Below are positions 6,992 through 15,256 of a stretch of DNA of 64,000 nucleotides, in pieces. The DNA is from Phaeobacter sp. 11ANDIMAR09 (GTDB lineage: Bacteria; Pseudomonadota; Alphaproteobacteria; Rhodobacterales; Rhodobacteraceae). The stretch lies in contig NZ_LIKT01000002.1 in the NCBI RefSeq assembly GCF_001294455.1, forward strand, positions 124,001 to 188,000, in the 5' to 3' direction. The position numbers and the translations under genes were made by a program. Numbering within the stretch: the stretch's first letter is position 1; the number at the start of each line of letters is the position of its first letter. A model generated the notes under the pieces. That model saw only the letters and a list, made by a program, of their open reading frames with translations. It made no database searches and was not told the DNA's origin.

Positions 6992-8647
6992 TTAGCCAAG
7001 GCCCCTGGCGCGTTGCACAATGGCGTTGCAATCTGCGCCCCTGGGCAGGGTGCCATAGCTGCCGGACCAGGCTGCGCCCAGGCGCGAGGCACAAAAGGCG
7101 TCCGATACAGCAGCCGGCGCGGATTTCACCAGCAGCGCCGCCTGCCAGACAAGCGCCATCTGTTCGGTCAGGCGCCGGGCGCGCAGCTCGATGTCGCTGT
7201 GATCCGCCAGGGCCTCTTTTAGATCGTCGAGGGCCTTGTCCAGATGCCCATTGCCGCCTCTGGCGCTTTCCACCTCGCGCAGGAAGGCGGGGCCTGCCTC
7301 TGCGTCGCGCTGCAGCGCACGCAGTACATCCAGGCAGATCACATTGCCCGAACCCTCCCAGATCGAGTTCACTGGCGCCTCGCGATACAGACGCGGCAAG
7401 ATGCTTTCTTCGACATACCCTGGCCCGCCATGGCATTCCATGGCCTCATAGGTGTGGTTTGGGGCGCGTTTGCAGATCCAATATTTGCCAATCGCTGTGC
7501 CGATCCGGGCCAGAGCTGCGGCCTCTTGGTTGCCAGCTTCGCCTTCATCAATGGCACGGCCCAGACGCAGGCTCAGCGTGGTTGCGGCCTCAGATTCCAG
7601 GGCAAGATCCGCCAGCACATTCTGCATCAGGGGTTGATCGATCAGCAGCTTCTGAAAGGCCGAGCGGTGCGCGGTGTGATGCAGCGCCTGCACCAGCCCC
7701 TGCCGCATCAGCGCCGACGAACCAAAGGCGCAGTAGAAGCGGGTGCCCTGCACCATCTCGATGATGGTCTTGATCCCCTTACCTTCGGGGCCAACCAGCA
7801 GCCCCCAGGTGTTCTGGAGCTCCATCTCGCTGGAGGCATTTGATTTGTTGCCGAGCTTGTCCTTGAGCCTTTGCAGGAACAGCCCATTGCGCTGGCCATC
7901 TGGCTGAAAGCGCGGGACCAGAAAGCAGGAGAGTCCTTCTTCGGCATAGGCGAGGGTCAGAAAGGCATCCGACATCGGCGCTGAGCAAAAGAATTTGTGC
8001 CCGGTCAGACGATAGCCTTCGCCGTCACGGACCGCGCGCGTGCTATTGGCCCGTACATCCGATCCCCCCTGTTTTTCGGTCATGAACATGCCCATCTGGG
8101 CGCTGGTCTTTTCCCCAACAGGGATGTCGCGTTTGTCATAGGTGGTCGAGAGCAGTTTTGGCAGCCACTCCTTGGCAATCTCTGGGCTGGCCTTGAGGGT
8201 CGGAATGGCCGCATAGGTCATGGCCATGGGGCAGAGAACACCACCCTCGATTTGGTTGAGCATATAGTTCAAGGCCGCATGGGCCACATGCGCGCCCGCA
8301 CCGCCGTTGTTCCAGGCGAAATTCGGTAGCCCATGCGCCACGGCCAGATCTTGCAGCGCGTGATAGGCCGGATGAAAACTGACCTGATTGATCCGCATCC
8401 CGTAGCGGTCAAAAGGTTTCAGCTCGGGGTCAAAGCGGTTGGCTTGATTGGCCAGCTCCAGCACCTCTTCGCGGCCCGCAACCTGACCAAAATCTGCCAG
8501 CTGCGGCTCCGCCCAGGCGGCGCCCTCCCGCGCGATTCCTTCGCGCAGCGCCAGATCCGAGCTCCAGAGATCCTGATCCCCCATATGCGGTGGCATATTG
8601 GTGACTTCATGGGTCGGAAGAACGGCAGTTGGATTGCGATAGCTCAT
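6992..8647 (-). CDS. AidB-like acyl-CoA dehydrogenase
   Basis: A 551-residue flavoprotein of the acyl-CoA dehydrogenase superfamily. The stretch MTEKQGGSDVRANSTRA is the hallmark of the AidB branch. Other family signs are FFCSAPMSDAFLTLAYAEEGLSCFLVPRF, the FAD-contacting region around GTRFYCAFGSSALMRQGL, and ECHGGPGYVEESILPRLYREAPVNSIWEGSGNV near residue 430, with the conserved IWEGSGN. The length matches AidB (about 540) rather than the short-chain enzymes (about 390). AidB binds DNA and is linked to alkylation stress in enterics, while relatives act on branched acyl-CoAs. The start at 8647 follows GGGAG. It is 11 bases downstream of the TetR gene, hence one transcription unit. Confidence 0.85.
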   Translation of the reverse strand: MSYRNPTAVLPTHEVTNMPPHMGDQDLWSSDLALREGIAREGAAWAEPQLADFGQVAGREEVLELANQANRFDPELKPFDRYGMRINQVSFHPAYHALQDLAVAHGLPNFAWNNGGAGAHVAHAALNYMLNQIEGGVLCPMAMTYAAIPTLKASPEIAKEWLPKLLSTTYDKRDIPVGEKTSAQMGMFMTEKQGGSDVRANSTRAVRDGEGYRLTGHKFFCSAPMSDAFLTLAYAEEGLSCFLVPRFQPDGQRNGLFLQRLKDKLGNKSNASSEMELQNTWGLLVGPEGKGIKTIIEMVQGTRFYCAFGSSALMRQGLVQALHHTAHRSAFQKLLIDQPLMQNVLADLALESEAATTLSLRLGRAIDEGEAGNQEAAALARIGTAIGKYWICKRAPNHTYEAMECHGGPGYVEESILPRLYREAPVNSIWEGSGNVICLDVLRALQRDAEAGPAFLREVESARGGNGHLDKALDDLKEALADHSDIELRARRLTEQMALVWQAALLVKSAPAAVSDAFCASRLGAAWSGSYGTLPRGADCNAIVQRARGLG

Positions 8648-8658
8648 GTGATTGCTCC

Positions 8659-9273
8659 CTATGGGTGTCCGGTGACGGCGTTCAGGCAAAAGCTGACGAT
8701 GGCCTGGATGTCGGCGCTTCTATCGCCGGTGGTGGTCGTTGGCTCATCGGCAAGTGGTCCGATCAGAGACTCGGCCAGGGCGCCAACCATGCAATTGGCG
8801 ACCACTGCTGTGTTTTGCGCCGGGAATTCGCCGCTGGCGATTCCGTCCTCGACAATCAGGCCCAGAACCTCGGCATAGGATCTGCGAAACACCAGGCGTT
8901 CCCTGTCGACCAAGGTGTCTACCGGCTCAAAAATCAGGGCATAGGCCAGCACTGGGGATTGGAGCGCACGGCGGGCAAAAACCTCTAACGCGTCGGTTAG
9001 GCGCGGAGCGGCAGCACCGCCAGAGGCTGCAATCTCGGACATGACCAGGACTTCGCGCTGGGTGACCCGCCGAAACACCTCGGCCATCAGATCGGCCTTG
9101 GAGGGAAAGTGGCGGTAGAGCGTGCCGGTTGCCAGTCCCGCAGCCGCCGCAATCGACGACATGTGAACGGCGGCAAAGCCACCCTCGGCGACGGTTTGGC
9201 GCGCTACGCTAAGAATCTTATGCTGCACCTCTTCCTTGTGCTTTCGGGTCTTTTCGGTTGCGCGATAGGCCAT
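8659..9273 (-). CDS. TetR-family transcriptional regulator
   Basis: A 204-residue repressor. The N-terminal helix-turn-helix reads GFAAVHMSSIAAAAGLATGTLYRHFPSKADLMAEVF (about 33-68). The C-terminal helices would form the ligand pocket and dimer face. It precedes the acyl-CoA dehydrogenase gene on the same strand with a short gap, so it probably represses both and responds to an acyl-CoA or related compound. Two matching palindromes directly upstream of its start (9278-9316) support self-regulation. Confidence 0.88.
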   Translation of the reverse strand: MAYRATEKTRKHKEEVQHKILSVARQTVAEGGFAAVHMSSIAAAAGLATGTLYRHFPSKADLMAEVFRRVTQREVLVMSEIAASGGAAAPRLTDALEVFARRALQSPVLAYALIFEPVDTLVDRERLVFRRSYAEVLGLIVEDGIASGEFPAQNTAVVANCMVGALAESLIGPLADEPTTTTGDRSADIQAIVSFCLNAVTGHP

Positions 9274-9277
9274 GATG

Positions 9278-9316
9278 TGAATCCGGATTCATTTTGAAAT
9301 ACTGAACCGTGATTCA
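9278..9316. promoter_or_regulatory. Two candidate TetR operators
   Basis: The exact palindrome TGAATCCGGATTCA (9278-9291) is followed by an imperfect copy TGAACCGTGATTCA (9303-9316), with centres 25 bp apart. On the minus strand a -35-like TTGACA lies at 9330-9325, so the sites sit between promoter and start codon. This suits repression by the adjacent TetR protein. Confidence 0.6.
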
Positions 9317-9561
9317 CTTTATTGTGTCAAGCTTGACCACCATTTAGGCAGGCAAACGCAACGTCAGTTAAAAAGGGGGCACTTGCCAGGAGCGGGCCGG
9401 GCGGCACGGCGGCGCTCTTGCTCAGGGCTGTGCGGTGACACAAATGGGGCTGGCCTGAGGGGCGAAACTGCGACTAGGTTAGCCCAAGGATTGTATGGAT
9501 GCGCCTGGAGTTCCCGTGAGGGGGCAGGCTGGGCCAGCATTGGGAAAGAAGATCAGTAGCG

Positions 9562-10824
9562 ATGACACGGTTTGGACTTCTCACACTTGTTGTTGTGACC
9601 ATGATGTTTGGAACTTGGGCGCGGGCACAGACAGAGCTGAGCATGTGGTATCATGGGTCGCAGAATGAAACTGAGCGCGCTCTGATTTTGGGCATCGTTG
9701 AGGATTTCAATGCCAGCCAGCAGGATTGGAAAGTCACCCTGAAGAGCTTTCCGGAAGGCAGCTACAATGACGCCGTTGTGCGGGCTGCTCAGACCGGGAA
9801 CCTGCCGGATATCATTGATGTCGATGCCCCTGTCGTGGCGAATTGGGCCTGGCAGGGATATTTGCAACCGCTGAACATTGACCAAAGCCTGGTGGCGGAT
9901 TTTTTGCCCTCTACCGTTGGACGCTGGAAGGGCGAGATCTATTCTGTCGGCCTATGGGAGGCTGCCGTTGCGATCCTGACACGCAGATCGACTTTGGCAA
10001 GACATGGTATTCGTTTGCCCGATTTGGCGCAGCCCTGGAGTGCCGCAGAATTCGAAGAGGCGCTGGTCAAGATCAAGGCCGGAGGAGAGTTCGACTATCC
10101 TCTTGATCTAGGCACTGCGCGAGCGGGCGAATGGTTCCCCTATGCCTTGAGTCCATTCTTGCAAAGCTTTGGTGGTGATCTGGTGGACCGCTCTACCTAT
10201 CTGTCGGCCAAGGGCGTGCTGAATGGCGCAGAGGCGTTGGATTTTGGCCAGTGGTGGCAATCCCTATTTGACCGCGGGTTGGTCCCTGGCATGGACGCGC
10301 CGCAACCGGACCGGACCATGGGGTTGATTGATGGCACATATGCCATGGCCTGGAATGGCAATTGGACCGTATTGGATTTTATTGCGGCCCATGGTGAGGA
10401 CGCCCTGTTCCTGCCAGCCCCTGATTTTGGCAAGGGCAGCGTGATTGGCGCCGGCAGCTGGCAGTTTGGCGTTTCGGCCACCTCCAAACATGTGGCAGGG
10501 GCCAGTGCTTTTGTCGCCTTTGCCATACAGGACCGCTATCTGACCGCAGTTGCAAATGAACTGGGATTGATCCCGCCGACGCTTTCTGCGGCCCGGCGGT
10601 CAGTGAACTATGGCCCGGACGGGGCTTTGTCGGGCTTTGTCGATTTGTCGCGCAAACAGGCCTTGGTGCGACCCGTCTCTCCCAGCTATGTTGTCATTGC
10701 AAAAGTGTTTGAAAGAGCTCTGGTTGAGATTGCAGAGGGAGCAGACGTGAAACAGGTGCTGGACGAGGCGGTCTGGGACATTGATCGCGATATTCTGCGC
10801 AATGCTGGCTATGCTAACGAGTAA
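9562..10824 (+). CDS. Extracellular solute-binding protein, sugar ABC type (orphan)
   Basis: A 420-residue family-1 binding protein. The signal peptide is MTRFGLLTLVVVTMMFGTWARA. The mature protein starts QTELSMWYHGSQNETERALILGIVEDFNAS, typical of maltose/glycerol-3-phosphate-type receptors, and continues with a GNLPDIIDVDAPVVANWAWQGYLQPL segment. It should bind a carbohydrate or polyol in the periplasm. No permease or ATPase gene is next to it; the following gene, 97 bases on, is a hybrid histidine kinase with its own periplasmic domain. That context suggests a sensory role, presenting ligand to the kinase, rather than transport. Transport using a permease elsewhere cannot be excluded. Confidence 0.85.
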   Translation: MTRFGLLTLVVVTMMFGTWARAQTELSMWYHGSQNETERALILGIVEDFNASQQDWKVTLKSFPEGSYNDAVVRAAQTGNLPDIIDVDAPVVANWAWQGYLQPLNIDQSLVADFLPSTVGRWKGEIYSVGLWEAAVAILTRRSTLARHGIRLPDLAQPWSAAEFEEALVKIKAGGEFDYPLDLGTARAGEWFPYALSPFLQSFGGDLVDRSTYLSAKGVLNGAEALDFGQWWQSLFDRGLVPGMDAPQPDRTMGLIDGTYAMAWNGNWTVLDFIAAHGEDALFLPAPDFGKGSVIGAGSWQFGVSATSKHVAGASAFVAFAIQDRYLTAVANELGLIPPTLSAARRSVNYGPDGALSGFVDLSRKQALVRPVSPSYVVIAKVFERALVEIAEGADVKQVLDEAVWDIDRDILRNAGYANE

Positions 10825-10856
10825 CTATTTTTCTTGGAAATTTGGCATCTTCTGAT

Positions 10857-10881
10857 CTGACCCTGACCCTGACCCAGGGTC
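10857..10881 (+). repeat. CTGACC tandem triplet merging into a hairpin
   Basis: Three consecutive CTGACC units (10857-10874) run into a 6-bp inverted repeat, GACCCT (10865-10870) and AGGGTC (10876-10881). It lies in the 97-base spacer between the binding-protein gene and the kinase gene. No T-run follows, so it could attenuate rather than end transcription, or protect mRNA. Confidence 0.4.
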
Positions 10882-10921
10882 GGAGTCTGGATTTAACATG
10901 CTGTATAAAAAGGAATTTTTT

Positions 10922-12991
10922 GTGTTAAAGCAGATCCCGCCAAGGTTTCACTGCGCCACGAGGGGGCTCTGCGCCCTGTTGGGGCTGGCCCTTCTTGTCG
11001 TCTTGCCCACACGATTGACAGCTGAACCCCTGCGTGTGGGTTTCTATGAAAACCCGCCTAAGATCTTTCGAGATGCGGAGGGGCAGCCCACAGGTTTTTG
11101 GCCGCAGGTGACAGAGGCCATATTGTCCAACCTGGGATATGAATTTGAATATATCGAATGTGAATGGGAAGCCTGCCTACAGATGGTGAGGCAGGGACAG
11201 CTGGATCTGATGCCTGATGTTGCCTTCTCCGAGGAGCGGGAAAAGCAGTTCCAATACATCAATGAGGCGCTCATCTACTCTTGGTCGACCATCGTCGCCG
11301 CTGAAGGGGTCGAGATCAAAACACTGGCCGATTTTGAGGGCAAGCGCATTGCCGTCCTTGCCAACAGCATTCAGGAACGCGACCTCAGCCGGTTCTTGCG
11401 GGAGGAAGGGCTCAAGAGCAAACTGATCTGGACCTCTTCGGTGCAGGGCGCGGTTGATGCGGTCATGGTTGGCGATGCGGATCTGGCAATCACCAACACG
11501 TTTTTTGCGGTGCGCATGGCAGAACAAGAGGGGCTCTATATCCCCGAGTTGCCCTTCCAGGTGAACTCCTATCATTTTATTGTCCCACCCGACGCCCCGC
11601 GCAACTTTGTTCAGGCGCTGAACCTGGAAAGCTACCGTCAGCAGATGACCTTTGGTTCGGCGTTTCATTCCGCTGAGTATGAATGGATTTCCTTTCACCA
11701 GGCACCGCTGCCGCCCTGGCTGGTGACGGCCTGTCTGTTTGCAGGGGCTGTGCTCTTCGTTGCCTCGGCGCTGATTTTTATCCTGCGCCGTGTTGTGCGG
11801 GCTCGCACAGCAGATCTTGCCAGAACGGTCGAAGCACTGAGCAGCGAGATCGATCTGCGCAAAAAGGCAGAGAAATTTGCCCTGGAGACCCAAAAGTTCG
11901 ACGCTATCGGGCGGTTGGTTGGGGGCGTTGCCCATGACTTCAACAACCTGCTGTCCGTGATCATGGGGAATTTGGAGCTCTTGAAAGAGCAAAAGGAGCT
12001 TGATGCGAGTTCGCAGAAATTCGCGGATCAGGCGTTGATGGCAACCAAACGCGGAGCCAAACTGACCTATGATCTCTTGTCTTTTGGTCGCCGTGCCCAA
12101 TTGGTCCCGCAGGTGCTGCGAATAGATCTCGTCCTGCGCGGAATTGAAGAGATGCTGCGCCGAACGCTGCCAGAGAACATCGCGTTGGAGTTCTCCTATT
12201 CCCCGCATTTGAAAGCCGTGCTTTTGGATCAGGGGCAGCTGGAAAATGCAGTCTTGAACCTGGTGGTCAACGCGCGCGACGCCATGCCAGAGGGCGGGCG
12301 GCTGACAATCACGGTTGCCGACCACGGCAGGGAAACAGGCGGTAGCGCTTCGCCGGATCGTGTTATTGTGACCGTGATCGACACCGGTTTGGGTATCAAG
12401 GAAGACGCGCTGACGAAGGTGTTTGAACCCTTCTACACAACCAAGGAGGTCGACAAGGGGTCGGGCATGGGGCTGGCCATGGTCCATGGCTTTGTGACCC
12501 AGTCTGGCGGCAAGATCAGCATTCGCAGTGTCTGGGGGCAGGGCACAACGGTAGAGCTGAGCTTCCCGGTGACACAAGGGGTGCCAGAGCAGATCGGCGA
12601 CAGCAAAGTATCTACAGGCCTGTTGGGGGATGAAAGGATCCTGTTGGTCGAAGACGATGAGGATGTTCGCACTGTATTGAGCCAGAGGTTGTCTGCTTCT
12701 GGATTTTTGGTGACGCAGGCCTGCGACGGTGCGGCGGCACTGGAGAAGATCAAGGCACCCGATGATTTCGACCTGGTGGTGACCGACCTGACGATGCCTG
12801 GAGCCTTGCAGGGGGTGGAGCTGGTGCAGCGCCTCCGAGAGAAAACAGGTGCCCGTCCTACCGTTGTGTTGACGGGCTATGGACCTGATGCGCTTGGCAG
12901 TCTGGCCGAATTGCCAAACTGCCTTCTCTTGAGCAAGCCGGTTTCCGGCCCGCGCCTGATCTCAAAGATTCGCAGCCTTCTGGACAGCTGA
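10922..12991 (+). CDS. Hybrid sensor histidine kinase with periplasmic SBP_bac_3-type domain
   Basis: A 689-residue membrane kinase. It has a signal or anchor segment (about 12-32), then a periplasmic amino-acid-binding-protein-like sensor domain (about 36-255: LRVGFYENPPKIFRDAEGQ, GKRIAVLANS, GDADLAITN). A transmembrane helix follows (about 266-288), then a short coiled region and the histidine box GGVAHDFNNLLSVI with His338. The ATPase has N, G1 and G2 motifs (NLVVNARDAMP, DTGLGI, GSGMGLAMVHG). The C-terminal receiver has ILLVEDDEDV and phospho-acceptor Asp622 in VVTDLTMPG. No output regulator lies nearby. GTG 10922 was chosen because AGGA lies seven bases upstream; ATG 10898 in the same frame lacks a binding site. 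It follows the orphan binding protein, its possible partner. Confidence 0.88.
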   Translation: MLKQIPPRFHCATRGLCALLGLALLVVLPTRLTAEPLRVGFYENPPKIFRDAEGQPTGFWPQVTEAILSNLGYEFEYIECEWEACLQMVRQGQLDLMPDVAFSEEREKQFQYINEALIYSWSTIVAAEGVEIKTLADFEGKRIAVLANSIQERDLSRFLREEGLKSKLIWTSSVQGAVDAVMVGDADLAITNTFFAVRMAEQEGLYIPELPFQVNSYHFIVPPDAPRNFVQALNLESYRQQMTFGSAFHSAEYEWISFHQAPLPPWLVTACLFAGAVLFVASALIFILRRVVRARTADLARTVEALSSEIDLRKKAEKFALETQKFDAIGRLVGGVAHDFNNLLSVIMGNLELLKEQKELDASSQKFADQALMATKRGAKLTYDLLSFGRRAQLVPQVLRIDLVLRGIEEMLRRTLPENIALEFSYSPHLKAVLLDQGQLENAVLNLVVNARDAMPEGGRLTITVADHGRETGGSASPDRVIVTVIDTGLGIKEDALTKVFEPFYTTKEVDKGSGMGLAMVHGFVTQSGGKISIRSVWGQGTTVELSFPVTQGVPEQIGDSKVSTGLLGDERILLVEDDEDVRTVLSQRLSASGFLVTQACDGAAALEKIKAPDDFDLVVTDLTMPGALQGVELVQRLREKTGARPTVVLTGYGPDALGSLAELPNCLLLSKPVSGPRLISKIRSLLDS

Positions 12992-12999
12992 AGGCTGCG
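12971..12999 (+). terminator. Hairpin spanning the kinase stop codon
   Basis: A perfect 10-bp stem, CGCAGCCTTC (12971-12980) and GAAGGCTGCG (12990-12999), encloses a 9-base loop and includes the TGA stop at 12989-12991. There is no T-run. It may be a terminator of the non-canonical kind or a 3' mRNA stabiliser. Confidence 0.4.
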
Positions 13000-13013
13000 C
13001 TTGATCATTGGCA

Positions 13014-13066
13014 CCAGGCCCTGTCAGGTCTGTCCCCGTCGGAGCGGACAGGGCAATCAGGCCTGG
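13014..13066. terminator. Nested inverted repeat after the kinase gene
   Basis: Outer arms CCAGGCC (13014-13020) and GGCCTGG (13060-13066) enclose inner arms GCCCTGTC (13018-13025) and GACAGGGC (13047-13054), which share a few bases with the outer left arm. Alternative pairings are possible. Only a weak T-rich stretch follows, so a terminator role is tentative. Confidence 0.35.
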
Positions 13067-13158
13067 CGTCTTCTGGCTGCGAAACCTCATAATATATTGA
13101 ATTAAAATGTAATTCCCTGTTGATTTTTCTTTGTGCCTGTGTGGGGTAAGGATATTCA

Positions 13159-13176
13159 CTGTCACGCGTTTGTTAA
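13159..13176 (+). promoter_or_regulatory. Candidate Pho box upstream of plcP
   Basis: CTGTCAC-GCGT-TTGTTAA resembles the PhoB direct repeat (CTGTCAT, 4-base spacer, CTGTCAT): the first half matches 6 of 7, the second is weak. It lies 50 bases before the plcP start. Phosphate-starvation control is expected from the function of the genes behind it. Confidence 0.4.
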
Positions 13177-13225
13177 ATCGATGCAGTACCTCCTTGCGCA
13201 ATCTAAGTGGCAGCGGGCGGCGCGC

Positions 13226-14023
13226 ATGAAGTACCGAACCATCTTTTTGTCCGATATCCATCTCGGAACTCCGGGATGTCAGGCCGACCTTTTGTTGGAT
13301 TTCCTTAAAAGCCATGAGGCCGAAACCTATTATCTGGTTGGCGATATTGTGGATGCCTGGCGGATCCGGCGAAAAGGCTTTCTTTGGCCTCAGGCCCATA
13401 ATGATGTGGTGCAAACCCTTTTGGCCAAGGCGCATGGGGGCGCGCGGATCTACTTTATTCCCGGCAACCATGATGAATTCCTGCGCTCTTACTATGGCAC
13501 CCATTTTGGTGGCATCGAGGTGGTTGCCTCTGCGACGTTTACGGCAGGAGATGGCAAGCGATATTTGGTGACCCACGGCGATCAGTTTGATGCAGTTGTG
13601 ACAAATGCCAAATGGCTGGCTCATCTGGGCGACCAGGCCTATGAGTTCATGCTCTGGCTGAACACCCGGCTCAACCGGCTGCGTCACCTTTGGGGGGGGC
13701 AATACTGGTCGCTATCAAAATGGGCCAAGCATCAGGTCAAGCAGGCGGTCAATTTCATCAGTGAATATGAAAACGTGCTGACCGCCGAGGCGCGCCGGGG
13801 CGGGTATGACGGGGTGATCTGCGGCCATATCCACAGCGCGGCCATTCGGGACATGGATGGGGTGGCTTATGTGAACACCGGCGACTGGGTTGAAAGCTGC
13901 ACAGCCGTTGTTGAACGCGCTGATGGCAGCCTCGCCCTGATCGATTGGGAACGCTCTGCGCGGCGCTCCCGTCATCGCGCGCGCCGGGCGCAGCGCAAAG
14001 AAAAAACTCTAGAAAATGTATAG
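13226..14023 (+). CDS. plcP: Metallophosphoesterase, probable phospholipase C of lipid remodelling (PlcP)
   Basis: A 265-residue calcineurin-like phosphoesterase. The metal motifs are SDIHLG (Asp10, His12), LVGDIVD (Asp40), PGNHDE (Asn81, His82), THGDQFD and GHIHSA. The fold is shared with LpxH (UDP-diacylglucosamine pyrophosphatase), which is how it would often be annotated. The two genes behind it make betaine lipid from diacylglycerol, so the better reading is PlcP, which cuts phospholipid headgroups to give diacylglycerol when phosphate is scarce. It is membrane-associated in the cytoplasm. Start ATG 13226 places the protein at MKYRTIFLSDIHLG, the usual beginning; upstream codons look non-coding. 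Only 11 bases separate it from btaA. Confidence 0.8.
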   Translation: MKYRTIFLSDIHLGTPGCQADLLLDFLKSHEAETYYLVGDIVDAWRIRRKGFLWPQAHNDVVQTLLAKAHGGARIYFIPGNHDEFLRSYYGTHFGGIEVVASATFTAGDGKRYLVTHGDQFDAVVTNAKWLAHLGDQAYEFMLWLNTRLNRLRHLWGGQYWSLSKWAKHQVKQAVNFISEYENVLTAEARRGGYDGVICGHIHSAAIRDMDGVAYVNTGDWVESCTAVVERADGSLALIDWERSARRSRHRARRAQRKEKTLENV

Positions 14024-14034
14024 GGGATACCCCG

Positions 14035-15252
14035 ATGAATTCTTCCGCCCAGGCCCAATTGGATGCTGCCGTTCTGCAGGACGGCGATGCCGCCACCGGC
14101 AGGTTGGAACGCCTGTTCTCGCGCCTGTTTCTGGGGCTGGTCTATCCGCAGATCTGGGAAGACCCGGAGGTCGATATGGCGGCGCTGCAGATCACTTCGA
14201 CAGACAATCTGGTTTGTATTGCCTCAGGCAGCTGCAATCTGTTGTCCTACCTGACGGCGGGGCCTGCCTCGGTCACCGCGGTTGATCTATCCCCAGCCCA
14301 TGTGGCCCTGGGGGAGCTAAAGCTGACAGGGGCCCGGAACCTGCCGGACTATGCCGCTTTCTATCAGTTCTTTGGCCGGGCCGACATGGCCAGCAATGCC
14401 GCCCTTTATGATCGCTATATCCGGGCAAAATTACCGCCGCACGCGCGGGAGTACTGGGAGGCACGGCAGCCGATCAGCCGCCGGATTTCGTTGTTCCAAA
14501 AAGGGTTCTATCGCTACGGGCTGCTGGGGCGGTTTCTGGGGGCCGTGCATATGGTCGCCCGGCTGGGGCGGGTCAGTTTTGCCCCCCTGCTGGCGGCGCG
14601 CAGCCTGCAGGAGCAAGAGGCGTTCTTTGACCAGTACATCGCGCCCCTGTTCGACATGTGGCTGGTAAAAAAACTGGCAGGGTTTCGGGCTGTATTGTTT
14701 GGCCTGGGCATTCCCCCGGCGCAGTATGACAAACTGGCAGCTGATGGGAATGGCGCGGTCTTGCCGGTGCTACGGGAACGGGTGCGCAAGCTGATGTGTG
14801 ACTTCCCGATACGGGAGAACTATTTTGCCTGGCAGGCCTTTGCGCGTGGCTATGACCCGGCCCCGGACGGAGCGCTTCCGCCCTATTTGCAACAGGGCAA
14901 TTTTCAGGCTCTGCAGGACTATGCCGAACGGGGGCGGATCGTGAACCGGTCCTTCACGGATCAATTGCAGCAGGAGCCGCAGGGCTCCAAGCAGGGCTAT
15001 GTCTTGTTGGATGCGCAGGACTGGATGAACGACAGCCAGTTGAATGAGCTGTGGCAGGAAATCACCCGTACGGCGACACCGGGGGCAAGGGTCATTTTTC
15101 GCACAGGCGGGAGTAAGGATATCCTGCCCGGACGGGTGGCTGCGGATATCCTGCAACGTTGGTCCTATGACGCGGAGGCCTCGGAACGCGGCACCAGGCA
15201 GGATCGCTCTGCCATCTATGGTGCCTTTCATCTGTACCGGTTCCAGGGGTGA
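14035..15252 (+). CDS. btaA: S-adenosylmethionine:diacylglycerol 3-amino-3-carboxypropyltransferase BtaA
   Basis: A 405-residue DUF3419-type enzyme. It opens with the family pattern LVYPQIWEDPEVDMAALQ and then the AdoMet site CIASGSCNLLSYLTAGPASVTAVDLSPAH (about 60-90). It moves the aminocarboxypropyl group of AdoMet onto diacylglycerol, giving diacylglyceryl-homoserine, the first step to the betaine lipid DGTS. AGGGGAT precedes ATG 14035. It lies between plcP, which supplies diacylglycerol, and btaB, which finishes the headgroup. The length is normal for bacterial BtaA. Confidence 0.93.
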   Translation: MNSSAQAQLDAAVLQDGDAATGRLERLFSRLFLGLVYPQIWEDPEVDMAALQITSTDNLVCIASGSCNLLSYLTAGPASVTAVDLSPAHVALGELKLTGARNLPDYAAFYQFFGRADMASNAALYDRYIRAKLPPHAREYWEARQPISRRISLFQKGFYRYGLLGRFLGAVHMVARLGRVSFAPLLAARSLQEQEAFFDQYIAPLFDMWLVKKLAGFRAVLFGLGIPPAQYDKLAADGNGAVLPVLRERVRKLMCDFPIRENYFAWQAFARGYDPAPDGALPPYLQQGNFQALQDYAERGRIVNRSFTDQLQQEPQGSKQGYVLLDAQDWMNDSQLNELWQEITRTATPGARVIFRTGGSKDILPGRVAADILQRWSYDAEASERGTRQDRSAIYGAFHLYRFQG

Positions 15253-15256
15253 TCTG

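Noticed and set aside
11177-12577. Open 466-codon frame on the minus strand
   Set aside because: Antisense to the histidine kinase, whose motifs are all clear on the plus strand; no domain or ribosome site supports the antisense reading.
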